Part shown: positions 24,501 through 33,305 of the stretch, piece after piece
How the letters are laid out: each line of letters opens with the position of its first letter
How positions within the stretch are numbered: the stretch's first letter is position 1
NCBI GenBank assembly: GCA_029263395.1
Contig: JAJCXO010000179.1
Location: 1 to 41,715 of the forward strand
Reading direction: 5' to 3'
Length of the DNA stretch: 41,715 nucleotides
Source: Acidobacteriota bacterium
GTDB lineage: Bacteria > Acidobacteriota > Thermoanaerobaculia > Multivoradales > J023
Notes under the pieces: generated by a model
Database searches by the model: none
What the model was told of the DNA's origin: nothing
The model's input: the letters and a program-made list of their open reading frames with translations, nothing else
Made by a program: the position numbers and the translations under genes

Positions 24501-25817
24501 ATGGGCGACAAACTGATCACCTCGGCACCACGCCGTTTCGTCAAGCTGGGCGGACTCGTCGGGCGGGTCGGGGCCTCGATGCTCGGCGAGCGGGTGCGAG
24601 ACTTCGCCCGCTCGGATCTCGACAAGAAGGTGCAGAAGACCGAGGCGCTGGTCCGCAACGCCACCCGTATCGTCGAGACCCTCGGCGAGATGCGCGGGGC
24701 GGCGATGAAGGTTGGGCAGATGCTGAGCCTGCACGAGGGAATGTTGCCACCCGAGGTGGCGACCATCTTACGGTCACTGCAGAAGAAGGCACCGAGTGTA
24801 CCGTTCGAGGTGATGCAGTACGAGGTCCAGGGGCAGATCAAGAACTACGACAAGATCTTTCGCTATATCGAACCCGTAGCTTTCGCGTCGGCATCTATCG
24901 GACAGGTGCACCGCGCCCAACTGCGGGATGGTCGGCGAGTGGCGGTCAAGATCCAATATCCAGCGATCGACCACATCATCAAGGCGGATCTCTCAAATCT
25001 CCGCACCGTCTTCAAAAGCCTGCTGGCGATGGTTTCCAATCTGGATTTCGAACCGGTCTGGCAGGAAGTCCGCGATCGCCTGCTGGAAGAAATCGACTAC
25101 GAGCAGGAGGCCGGAAATCTGCGGCGCATGGCCGAGCTCCATGCCGATATCCCAGAGATCGTCATCCCCAAAGTCATTGACGAGGCCAGCGCACGGGGCG
25201 TGCTGACCATGGAGTTCGTGGAAGGCATCCCGCCAGAGCGAGCCTGCTCGGAGGACTTCGATCAGAAGCTGCGCAACCGCTGGGGCGTGGTGTTGATGGA
25301 ACTTTTGTTACGCGGCCTATTCGAGCACCGTTTCCTGCATGCCGACCCCAACTTCGGTAACTTCGCGTTTCTCGAAGACGGTCGCGTCATCGTTTACGAC
25401 TTCGGTTGTGTCAAAGAGCCGCCACTGCCTCTCGTCAGAGGTTACGCGGGTGTCATCCGCTCGGCACTCGCTCAACGCCCCGCCGACATTCCCGAGATCT
25501 TGCTCGAGATGGGCCTATCCAAAGCCGGCGGCGAAGTGCCCACCGAGCTGATCGAAAGCTACTTCGAGATCTTCGGCGACATCCTGCGGCCAGACCCGCC
25601 CTACACCTTTGGCGAAGACGAGGATCTCTACCGGAAGCTCTTCGACCTCGGCATGGCCAATATGGGCATGGCCAAAGACTTCGACTTCCCCAAGGACATC
25701 ATCTTCATCGACCGCTCCCTCGCGGGTCACTTCGGCAACCTGTGCAAGTTGCAGGCGACCGGTCCATGGCGGGAGCTGCTGTCGAAATACGTGACGGCTG
25801 TCGGCGCGGCGGATTGA
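24501..25817 (+). CDS. ABC1/AarF/COQ8-family atypical kinase
   Basis: The ATG at 24501 (438 residues) is the first that gives family sequence; the frame is open further upstream but only as a shadow of the coiled-coil gene. Family signatures are complete: the KxGQ helix (MKVGQMLSLHEGMLP), the A-rich loop (FASASIGQVHRAQL) that replaces the P-loop of ordinary kinases, the catalytic lysine strand VAVKIQYP, EIDYEQEAGN, HADPNFGNF and the DFG-equivalent YDFGCVKE. Canonical bacterial UbiB has C-terminal transmembrane helices, which this one lacks, so it should be soluble. It follows the coiled-coil gene by 70 bp in the same direction. A ubiquinone role is possible, but the neighbours suggest a different task. 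Confidence 0.88.
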   Translation: MGDKLITSAPRRFVKLGGLVGRVGASMLGERVRDFARSDLDKKVQKTEALVRNATRIVETLGEMRGAAMKVGQMLSLHEGMLPPEVATILRSLQKKAPSVPFEVMQYEVQGQIKNYDKIFRYIEPVAFASASIGQVHRAQLRDGRRVAVKIQYPAIDHIIKADLSNLRTVFKSLLAMVSNLDFEPVWQEVRDRLLEEIDYEQEAGNLRRMAELHADIPEIVIPKVIDEASARGVLTMEFVEGIPPERACSEDFDQKLRNRWGVVLMELLLRGLFEHRFLHADPNFGNFAFLEDGRVIVYDFGCVKEPPLPLVRGYAGVIRSALAQRPADIPEILLEMGLSKAGGEVPTELIESYFEIFGDILRPDPPYTFGEDEDLYRKLFDLGMANMGMAKDFDFPKDIIFIDRSLAGHFGNLCKLQATGPWRELLSKYVTAVGAAD

Positions 25818-25895
25818 AGCTAGAGGGTTGAATCTAGAGGGCTGCTGACGAATCTCTGTACATCGTCACCCAACCCCGGCGGGGCTACCCGACAC

Positions 25896-27152
25896 TTACC
25901 CCATCAACGCTATCCGTCCACCGCTCCAATTCGGAAACAGGTTCGTAGAAGACGGCAACGAAAGATGTTTGCTCGCAACCTCGGAAAACACCGAGCGGAA
26001 ATCGGTGGTGACCGGCAGGTCGCGCCCTTCGTATAGGTTTTCGGGGACCAGGGGCGGCAGGTTGCCGTGGACCTTGCCGCCGTCAACGTCGTTGCCGAGC
26101 ACAAAAAGACAGCTGCCATGACCGTGGTCGGTGCCCCCGGAGCCGTTCTCCGCCACGGTGCGGCCGAACTCGGTCATGGTCATCAGCACCACATCGTCCC
26201 GAAAGGTGCCAAGATCGCGCCAGAAAGCGGCGATCGATTTCGAGAGGTCTTGGGCCCGCCGAGCGAAGGGGCCATTCCGGGTGCCCTGCTGCACGTGGGT
26301 GTCCCAACCACCAGACTCGGCAAACGCAACCTCCAGACCCACGTCGGATTTGATCAGGAAGGCGATCTGCTGCAAGCTGGTGGCGAGCGTTGACCGTGGG
26401 TAGCGCACTCCCGCCATCGGTCGATAGCGCGAGACGTCCAACTTATCGAGCATGTCCACCGCCTCGAAGGTTTCGGCGGCGGTGTCTCGCAGAAGGTCTT
26501 GCGATGTCTGTTCATAAAGTGCCTCGAAACCTTTGCCGGCGGCCTGCGACGCGGCCCTTGCCCCGGGTAGATCAACCTTGAAGTTGCGCAGGTCGGTGAC
26601 CGCCAACGCGGCATGTTCACCATAAAGTGAGCGCGGCAACGCCGCGGTCATTGAAACGGCACGAAACGGCGTCGCGTCATGGCCAAGCTCCCCGACCACC
26701 CGATTGAGCCAACCATCGGGCGTGCCTTTGCGGCCAGGCGTGCCAGTTTCCATGTAATCCTGAGCATCGAAGTGTGAGCGGGTGGCATCTGGCGAACCTA
26801 CCGCGTGCACCACCGCTAGGTTGTTGTCGCGCCACATCGGCAACAGGTCGCCGAAGGCCGGATGAAGACCAAAGTCGACCCCGAGGTCGTGTAACGCGCC
26901 GTCACCCGCGTTTCGAGCTGCACTCATGAACAGGCGTGGACGCAAACGCTGGAGGCGGCTGTCGCCGAGCGGTGGGACCGCCATCAAGGCGTCCATGGCA
27001 CCGCGCTGAAAAATGGTCACCAGGACTTTGCGACGTTTGAAGGAGCCGGGACCGGTGGCGGCCCGGGCAGCTTGTTCGAGAAACGTTGGACCGGTGCCAG
27101 CGGTGAACAAGGCGAGTCCGCCGGCTTTGAGGAAAGCTCTGCGATCGATCAT
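25896..27152 (-). CDS. DUF1501 protein with Tat-type signal
   Basis: The 418-residue protein begins MIDRRAFLKAGGLALFTAG, a twin-arginine signal (RRAFLK) with a hydrophobic core cleaved after ARAA. Downstream, VTIFQRGAMDALMAVPP, HPAFGDLLPMW, AVHAVGSPDATRSHFDAQDY and VVLMTMTEFGRT are the DUF1501 hallmarks; the family is distantly related to alkaline phosphatase/sulfatase folds. GGAGG lies 6-7 nt before the ATG. It is the second gene of a pair with DUF1800, 43 bp apart on the minus strand, the standard arrangement. Both are exported and presumed to work together; their biochemical role is unknown. It converges on the kinase gene with a 78-bp gap. Confidence 0.93.
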   Translation of the reverse strand: MIDRRAFLKAGGLALFTAGTGPTFLEQAARAATGPGSFKRRKVLVTIFQRGAMDALMAVPPLGDSRLQRLRPRLFMSAARNAGDGALHDLGVDFGLHPAFGDLLPMWRDNNLAVVHAVGSPDATRSHFDAQDYMETGTPGRKGTPDGWLNRVVGELGHDATPFRAVSMTAALPRSLYGEHAALAVTDLRNFKVDLPGARAASQAAGKGFEALYEQTSQDLLRDTAAETFEAVDMLDKLDVSRYRPMAGVRYPRSTLATSLQQIAFLIKSDVGLEVAFAESGGWDTHVQQGTRNGPFARRAQDLSKSIAAFWRDLGTFRDDVVLMTMTEFGRTVAENGSGGTDHGHGSCLFVLGNDVDGGKVHGNLPPLVPENLYEGRDLPVTTDFRSVFSEVASKHLSLPSSTNLFPNWSGGRIALMG

Positions 27153-27195
27153 GGTAACCTCCAGCTACGGGCTTGATGAGAAGGTGTCGCGACGC

Positions 27196-29241
27196 TCATC
27201 GACGTTGGAATTCCGGCGATCCCAAGATCACGCCGACAACGTGGGCCAGAGCGCTGTGGTCCGGTTCGGGTGGGCTTGGGGGGCGCCGACCGCCAGCACG
27301 ACCAAGGACCTGCTGGCCCTGCTGGTCCCGACGCGGCCGATCTTCGGAGCCACGTCCGGTGCTCGCCAACATCGGATCCCAACCGTCGAACACCGGATCG
27401 GTGACCTCATCGGCCGGCGCCGCCTGGGCGATTTTGGTCGCTAGCTCGGGATCGTGCACCACCGATTCTAGACGGCGGATCGTCTCCGCTGAATCACGCT
27501 CAGGCATCAACAATGGCACATAAACCTCGAGCGCCTCTTGCAGTGACGCCGGCTCACGATGGTCGTTGAGCGCCGCCAGGTCGATGTCGAGCCCAGCGAT
27601 GCGACCGGTGGCAAGCTGCAGGCCGAAGTTCATTCGATTCAGCAGCGCGCCGGTGTTGACCCAGGCATCGGCCCGGTCGGGGTAGCCGGTCGGTGCTTGA
27701 TAGGAGTACAGCGGTTGCCCCATCTGCCACACCCATTCGAGCACAGGCCTGGGATGCTGGATCTCGACGTCGAGCACCCGCAGCGCTGAGACGGTGACCT
27801 CAAACGGCGACTTGATCTTCGACTGACGAGCTTCGACGCTCCAGAATTCGGGCGATTCTGCCAGCGTCCGCAACACCTGTTTCAGATCACCACCCGAGCT
27901 CTGAAAACGACTCGCCAACCGGTCGACCAGCTCCGGTGAGGGTTGGTCGGAGACGAAACGTACGGCCAACTTGGTGGCGAGGTGGCGAGCGGTAGCGGGG
28001 TGCCCGGCTAGAGCGTCGAGCACCTCGAGGCCATCCTCGATCCCACGACCGGCAGGATAGGTCTTGCCGAGAATCGTCTTGGGGCCGGAATCATGGGAAT
28101 CGGCTCGGAACAGGAATGGATCTTCGAATACAAAGCCGGCATTGGGAAGACGGCGAGCCCGTGCGATGCGGCGCTCGACCTGCTCGCGCAACGGCCCCGC
28201 CGGGTAAGTTGCCCAACCGGTGAAGGCCCTGGCGACTGCAATGACGTCATCCTGGCTGTAGCCGCCATCCACACCGAGGGTGTGAAGCTCCATGAGCTCG
28301 CGGGCGTAATTCTCATTCAACCCCTGGGGGCGACGCTGTGCAATCGCCTGCTCCACCTCGGACGAACCACGCTGTCGATCCACGCGACCCTGTTGCCCCA
28401 CGCGACCCTGACGACCTAAACCACCGCGGCCGCGGCGACCCTGTGATTTCGCGAACTGATCGCGATCGAATTTCTTGGGAGCTCCTTCGTCGGCCACCGA
28501 ACGCGCATTGTCCAGATAAAGCAACATCGCGGGATGTTTGGCCGTCGCCTCCAGCATGGACCGGAAGTCACCCAACACATGGGGACGGATGGCGTCGCGC
28601 TCGTAGGTGTGGACGAACGGGCGGCATTGGTTGTCGGTAATCGAGACGTTGAAGTGATTGAACCAGAAATCGGTCAGCACCTCGGTTAGCTGATTCTGCG
28701 AGTAGCGAGCGCGAATCAACTTTTGGGCCACCATCTCGCCGACCAGCTCCCGCTGCGGCCGATAACCTTGCTCGCGTGCGTACTCCCTGACCTGGCGTCG
28801 CTCGGGGCGCTCGCCCCGCTCCCGGTTCTGTAAGTCGGCAACCATCTCGTCGTCGACTACACCCGCTCGGCTCGCCTGACGTAATACCATGCTCGGATCT
28901 GGGTAGATTTCAGTAATCTGGCGGTTGTCGAGATCGAGGCTACGAAACCCCTTCAGGAATCGATCGACCACCGGATCTGGCAGACCACCGGCCAGCTGCT
29001 GCTCGAACCAGGTGTCGAGCCCCATCGCCACCAGACGATCGACATCCCCGGGCTCGGCGCCGAAGGTCAACCGGTCGAGAAGATGCGCCGCGGCTTGGCG
29101 CTCGCTCAGCCCGACTTCACGCCACGGCAAGCTAGATGCCGCTTCAGATTCTGGCTTGGCATAGGCACCGGTTGCAGACCCAACCGACAGCACGATCGCG
29201 GAGAAGACAAGCCAAAGCTTGGGAGGTTGGTTTCGAAGCAT
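27196..29241 (-). CDS. DUF1800 protein, secreted
   Basis: The 681-residue protein has a signal peptide (LVFSAIVLSVGSATGAYA). The family N-terminus follows (AAAHLLDRLTFGAEPGDVDR), and the diagnostic block NENYARELMELHTLGVDGGY lies near residue 305, then SQDDVIAVARAFTGW. FWFNHFNVS is a second conserved block. About residues 265-290 form a Gly/Arg/Gln-rich low-complexity insert (GRRGRGGLGRQGRVGQQGRV) just before the diagnostic block, likely a flexible loop grown by slippage. The C-terminus is again Gly/Arg-rich (GRGSEDRPRRDQQG). It precedes and is probably co-transcribed with DUF1501. Function unknown. Confidence 0.93.
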   Translation of the reverse strand: MLRNQPPKLWLVFSAIVLSVGSATGAYAKPESEAASSLPWREVGLSERQAAAHLLDRLTFGAEPGDVDRLVAMGLDTWFEQQLAGGLPDPVVDRFLKGFRSLDLDNRQITEIYPDPSMVLRQASRAGVVDDEMVADLQNRERGERPERRQVREYAREQGYRPQRELVGEMVAQKLIRARYSQNQLTEVLTDFWFNHFNVSITDNQCRPFVHTYERDAIRPHVLGDFRSMLEATAKHPAMLLYLDNARSVADEGAPKKFDRDQFAKSQGRRGRGGLGRQGRVGQQGRVDRQRGSSEVEQAIAQRRPQGLNENYARELMELHTLGVDGGYSQDDVIAVARAFTGWATYPAGPLREQVERRIARARRLPNAGFVFEDPFLFRADSHDSGPKTILGKTYPAGRGIEDGLEVLDALAGHPATARHLATKLAVRFVSDQPSPELVDRLASRFQSSGGDLKQVLRTLAESPEFWSVEARQSKIKSPFEVTVSALRVLDVEIQHPRPVLEWVWQMGQPLYSYQAPTGYPDRADAWVNTGALLNRMNFGLQLATGRIAGLDIDLAALNDHREPASLQEALEVYVPLLMPERDSAETIRRLESVVHDPELATKIAQAAPADEVTDPVFDGWDPMLASTGRGSEDRPRRDQQGQQVLGRAGGRRPPSPPEPDHSALAHVVGVILGSPEFQRR

Positions 29242-29362
29242 GAGCTGGACCCTTTCGCCGTTGTGTTCTTGGTTCCAATCAGTGGAACACGGCAGGGCGC
29301 GAGATCTTGCGGCGAAACTTCGACCAGTCTGATTATTTGGAAACCAACCTGATTATTTGGAG

Positions 29363-29406
29363 TGGCCCACCGGGCCACCAGCTCTTTTGAGCGGCCCACC
29401 GGGCCA
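29363..29406. repeat. Two copies of a GGCCC-ACC-GGGCC hairpin
   Basis: GTGGCCC (29363-29369), loop ACC, GGGCCAC (29373-29379) is a perfect stem. A second copy has stem GGCCC (29394-29398) with GGGCC (29402-29406). Two copies of TGATTATTTGGA lie just to the left (about 29330 and 29351). On the minus strand the hairpins lie directly downstream of the FmdB gene and may terminate it. The rest of 29242-29420 has no gene. Confidence 0.75.
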
Positions 29407-29420
29407 CCAGTTCAGGTTGG

Positions 29421-29630
29421 TCACGTGGAGGTGCCTTGGCAGCACCCTCCCATCGGGGCGCTCGCGGCCATTGTGCCTTCTCCAGCCGAGGCGGCAAACG
29501 TCGAGAATTGTTTTGCAAGGTGCGTGGTACCGCAGCTCGGACATGCCAAGCCGTCCGCGTTGTCGCCCAACCGCTGGAGAATCTCGAAGTTGTGGTCGCA
29601 GTCTTTGCAACGATATTCGTAAATCGGCAT
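29421..29630 (-). CDS. FmdB-type zinc-ribbon protein
   Basis: I start at the ATG at 29630, giving MPIYEYRCKDCDHNFEIL, the family's invariant beginning; a TTG two codons upstream is unlikely. At 69 residues it is normal length. Cys8/Cys11 and Cys30/Cys33 (ACPSCG) form the zinc ribbon, and a flexible Gly/Ala/Ser-rich tail with a terminal CC pair follows. The family is often labelled a regulator of formamidase genes, but its true role is unclear and it stands alone in many genomes, as here. GAGG lies about 10 nt upstream of the start. Confidence 0.92.
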   Translation of the reverse strand: MPIYEYRCKDCDHNFEILQRLGDNADGLACPSCGTTHLAKQFSTFAASAGEGTMAASAPMGGCCQGTST

Positions 29631-29797
29631 CTTCAATATCCTCGACTATTCCGGGGTGTACACACCGGAAACAGGTCTCCGGCATGGTGAATCGCAACTT
29701 CACCGAGAGTATCACGCTGACCGCTCGGGGCTCTCGAGCTTCCGCTTGAGCACAGCCAGCCCGGGGATAAGTCCCCAGGAGCTTGGGACGAATCCAA

Positions 29798-31096
29798 CTA
29801 ACGACGTCGACGATCGCCGCGCCGTCGACCTTCTTCACTCAAGGTTGCGCAGACGATGCGATTGCGACCGGTCCGTTTGGCTTGGTAGAGGCGCAAATCC
29901 GCAATTGCCAAAACTTCTACCAGGCTCTCGCCATCGTCCGGCCAGACCGAAACTCCCATGCTGACGGTCACCTGGCTGGTTGCGCTCCCACCGGTGATTG
30001 GAATCGGAAGCTGCTCGATCCTGGCACGCAGCTCTTCCATCCGACGCTTGGCGTACGCTAACCCCATCCCCGGAAACAGACCCGCAAACTCTTCCCCACC
30101 ATAACGGGCAATCATGTCGGTCGTGCGGAACGATTCCGAAAGCACCGCGGCCACCGAACGCAGCGCAGCATCCCCAGCCAGGTGGCCATAACTGTCGTTG
30201 AATCGTTTGAAATGATCGATATCGATCATCACGACGCCCACCGGCTCACCTGAGCGCGACGCCATCGCTCCGAGACGGCTGAGGTTGTCGTCGAAGAAAC
30301 CCCGGTTGGCCAGGTCGGTGAGGCGATCACGGGTCGACAAACGACGCTGCTCGCGCGCCCGCACCACCAAGGTGGTCGCCAGCAAGGTGGCGATGCCGAG
30401 TAAGGCCAATCGCCCGGCCTGCGGTACCCAGCTGAAGTCCCCGGCGAACGCTCCGGTCGGATCGTCGAGGTCCCACTGCCAGACGGCGTAAGTGATCAGC
30501 GCCAAATACTGCGCCATTGCGCTGAAGCCGGTCAAGATACAGATCCGCCAGTCGTAACGCAGGCTGGTGGCACCGATCGCCAGGAAGTAGACCGGGAAGA
30601 TCACCAAATCGTTGGTTGCATGCAGCGGGCGATCGAGGCGCAGAAAGATCCCTAAACACAGCGAAACCAGGGACACGTCCATGATGCCGCTCAGAAATCC
30701 GATCCAGCGCCGGCCCCAACTGCGCATCACCGCTGAGTAGATCACCAAGGCTTCGGCCAACGCCGCAACCGCAACCCACAGCACAATCTGTGGGCCACGC
30801 TCCAACGGTGATCCCAAATATTGATTGAGCGGAAAGTAGAGCAACAGGAGAATGACCAGCAGTCGAATGCCAGCCACCATCCACTCGCCGTGAAAGCCGG
30901 CGTCAATCAGGTCGGGATCGGGCGGAGTCCACAGACGTTGCCAGGCCTCGCGCAACGACACATCTGAACGTGCCGGTCCTTCCACCAACCCCGGTTTCGG
31001 CCGGGTAGCTGGTCGTGGTTCGGCAGCCGAGGCTTCGGCTGTCGTAGGCGTGGGTTCCGCGTCCACGTCTTCTGCAGCATGTTGCAGGTCATTCAT
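29798..31096 (-). CDS. Diguanylate cyclase with membrane-bound sensor domain
   Basis: This 432-residue protein has a Pro/Ala/Glu-rich cytoplasmic N-terminus (about 70 residues). Six or so hydrophobic segments follow (about 70-240), then a GGDEF domain. The domain opens with DRLTDLANRGFFDD, contains VVMIDIDHFKRFNDSYGH (metal-binding Asp and substrate contacts), and has the active-site loop GGEEF near residue 335. RTTD five residues before the loop is an intact inhibitory I-site (RxxD), so product feedback by c-di-GMP is expected. It should make c-di-GMP in response to an envelope or membrane signal. The C-terminus is strongly basic (RRRGDRRRR). It is divergent from dapE across 287 bp with no clear elements. 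Confidence 0.93.
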   Translation of the reverse strand: MNDLQHAAEDVDAEPTPTTAEASAAEPRPATRPKPGLVEGPARSDVSLREAWQRLWTPPDPDLIDAGFHGEWMVAGIRLLVILLLLYFPLNQYLGSPLERGPQIVLWVAVAALAEALVIYSAVMRSWGRRWIGFLSGIMDVSLVSLCLGIFLRLDRPLHATNDLVIFPVYFLAIGATSLRYDWRICILTGFSAMAQYLALITYAVWQWDLDDPTGAFAGDFSWVPQAGRLALLGIATLLATTLVVRAREQRRLSTRDRLTDLANRGFFDDNLSRLGAMASRSGEPVGVVMIDIDHFKRFNDSYGHLAGDAALRSVAAVLSESFRTTDMIARYGGEEFAGLFPGMGLAYAKRRMEELRARIEQLPIPITGGSATSQVTVSMGVSVWPDDGESLVEVLAIADLRLYQAKRTGRNRIVCATLSEEGRRRGDRRRR

Positions 31097-31383
31097 GACG
31101 AATCGATCAAAAGGAAACTGAGGTCAAAGCTATACCCGTTCGACGGCCATGTCGAATAGCCGCCAAGATCTCGCACATTACGATGGCGCTTCGCTCAATC
31201 CGTTCTGACTCACGAGAAAATCTCCGGAATGTGAACACCGTCTTGAATCTGACTTCAGCCGCCGCGAGCTGTCCAAACGATGTGTTCCTCGCCGAAAGTT
31301 GGCGAATAGAATCGAGAGCCGCTCGCGCTCCCCTTCTGTCCGACGAACCTGACCTCCAGGTCACGATCTCCAGGTACCCACAC

Positions 31384-32532
31384 ATGCACACCAGACCCAC
31401 CGGTTTCACCACCTTGGAAACCGCCATCGAACTGATCCGTCGGCCTTCGATCACACCCGAAGACGGAGGTTGTCAGGAATTCATGATCGAGCGCCTGGAG
31501 GCCAGCGGATTTTCCGTCGATCGCCTGCCGTTTGGTGAGGTGAGCAATTTCTGGGCTCGCCGCGGCACAGCAGAGCCGGTCTTCACTTTTGCTGGTCACA
31601 CCGACGTCGTGCCACCAGGGCCCGACGCCCGCTGGGATAGTCCTCCCTTTGAACCCACCGTGCGCGATGGCACCCTATTTGGCCGTGGCGCTGCCGATAT
31701 GAAGGGTGGCCTGGCGGCCATGCTGGTGGCGACGGAACGCTTCGTCGCCGCCCACCCGGATCACCGTGGCTCGCTCGCCTTCTTGGTCACCAGCGCCGAA
31801 GAAGCCATGTTCGAAAACGGCACACCACGAGTGGTCGAGGCCCTTGAGCAGCGCCAAGAGAAGATCCGCTGGTGCATCGTCGGAGAGCCATCGAGCGAAA
31901 AGGTTGTGGGTGACGTCCTCAAGATCGGCCGGCGTGGCGCCTTGACCGGCCATCTCCGCATCCTGGGTCTCCAGGGGCACGTCGCCTTCCCTCACTTGGC
32001 CAACAATGCTGCCCACCGGGCACTGCCGGTGCTGACCGAGCTTACCCGCACACAATGGGACGCTGGCAACAAGCACTTTCCCGCCACCAGCTTTCAAATC
32101 GCCAACCTGCACGCCGGTACCGGAGTCGACAACGTCATCCCCGGCGAACTCGAAGTTGCCTTCAGTTTTCGTTACAGCAGCGAATCGAGCGCTGAATCCC
32201 TCAAGACTCGTGTCGAGGCGATGTTGAAGCGTCACGAGCTCGACTTCGAACTCAGCTGGCGGTCTGTCGGAGAGCCATTCCTCACCCAACGCGGCGAGCT
32301 GCTCGACGCCGCTGTTGCGTCCATAACCCAGGTAACCGGCCGCAAAGACATCGAACTCTCGACCGCGGGCGGCACCTCCGATGGTCGGTTTATCGCCCCG
32401 ACCGGTGCCCAGGTCATCGAGCTCGGACCCAGCAACGCAACCATTCATCAAGCAAATGAATCGGTTGATGTCGAAGAGCTCGAGCGGCTGGCCCTGGTCT
32501 ACGAAGACACACTGCAACGTCTCATGAGTTAA
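31384..32532 (+). CDS. dapE: Succinyl-diaminopimelate desuccinylase
   Basis: I use the ATG at 31384 (382 residues, the family's usual length); the open frame 67 codons upstream shows no conserved sequence. Metal- and substrate-binding blocks of M20 DapE are present: FAGHTDVVPPG, LFGRGAADMKGG, the EE pair in TSAEEAMFENG, IVGEPSS, STAGGTSDGRF and NATIHQANESV. The enzyme hydrolyses N-succinyl-LL-diaminopimelate to LL-diaminopimelate and succinate in lysine and peptidoglycan synthesis, in the cytoplasm with two zinc ions. No other dap gene is adjacent. Other M20 deacylases share the fold, but the GGTSDGRF and HQANE blocks favour DapE. Confidence 0.92.
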   Translation: MHTRPTGFTTLETAIELIRRPSITPEDGGCQEFMIERLEASGFSVDRLPFGEVSNFWARRGTAEPVFTFAGHTDVVPPGPDARWDSPPFEPTVRDGTLFGRGAADMKGGLAAMLVATERFVAAHPDHRGSLAFLVTSAEEAMFENGTPRVVEALEQRQEKIRWCIVGEPSSEKVVGDVLKIGRRGALTGHLRILGLQGHVAFPHLANNAAHRALPVLTELTRTQWDAGNKHFPATSFQIANLHAGTGVDNVIPGELEVAFSFRYSSESSAESLKTRVEAMLKRHELDFELSWRSVGEPFLTQRGELLDAAVASITQVTGRKDIELSTAGGTSDGRFIAPTGAQVIELGPSNATIHQANESVDVEELERLALVYEDTLQRLMS

Positions 32533-32616
32533 CTCTTTCAGGGATGGGTGACATCTACTGCATGGCTCACGGATTGATCAACAAAAACATTATTTTCGCA
32601 AGAGCATCTTCATGGA

Positions 32617-33033
32617 TCACAGAGTCGCGACCACGACATAATCCACGCTTGCATCGTCTGACAGTAAGCCCGTGTCGAACATTAGTAGACAATAGACATT
32701 ATTACCCAGACCGAGCGAGAGAAAACCCCCTTCGATCATTGCAGACCGAAACGTCGTGACACATTGATCATCTTCAGGGTTACCAAGACCGAAACCGAGA
32801 GACACATCTTCACCTGAATCACCTCCCGTACCATCAACTAAGCGCAGCGTCACCTCTTCCAACTCGATACGTACTCCGCCATAACCCTTCAAGTCCAGGT
32901 CATGCCGGATCAAACCTCCAGCAACTACCGTGCCGCGAAAAACTATCGGGCTAACATCCGGCCCAGCCACGCCATCCGAGCAAGAACCCATGGTTAGCGC
33001 ACAAACCAGAACACCGACAACGTGTCGAATCAT
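32617..33033 (-). CDS. Small putative lipoprotein
   Basis: This 138-residue protein begins MIRHVVGVLVCALTMGSCSD, a lipoprotein-type signal with a lipobox-like MGSC before Cys18. GAGGTG lies about 6 nt upstream of the ATG and supports the start. The mature part is acidic and Gly/Leu-rich with alternating strands (GYGGVRIELEEVTLRLVD, then SLGFGLGNPEDDQC), suggesting a small beta-sandwich. I do not recognise a family. It converges on dapE with an 84-bp gap. The 270-bp region upstream (33034-33305) is A/T-rich and shows no gene. Confidence 0.7.
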   Translation of the reverse strand: MIRHVVGVLVCALTMGSCSDGVAGPDVSPIVFRGTVVAGGLIRHDLDLKGYGGVRIELEEVTLRLVDGTGGDSGEDVSLGFGLGNPEDDQCVTTFRSAMIEGGFLSLGLGNNVYCLLMFDTGLLSDDASVDYVVVATL

Positions 33034-33305
33034 TCGTACACCTCACATCTCTATATGTAACGTTTTCCCAACGGTCCATTTCGGCGAACACGCCACGCGA
33101 CAGTAAAGTTCGAACACAACACGAAAACCACATCAGGCACAAACGTCTCAACAACCAAACAGAAGCAAGAAGCCCGCCACCAACGCTAACTCGATAAAAC
33201 GACACAACTACCTTCTTCGCCCGCGAGCACATCCCTTGGCTCACTATCGACGAAGTAGACGACATACAGCGCGGCCCAGTACACCCTCATCCTTCGAGAC
33301 ACACC

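Noticed and set aside
31183-31383. N-terminal extension of dapE by 67 codons
   Set aside because: The extra sequence has no conserved motif, and the ATG at 31384 gives the normal family length.
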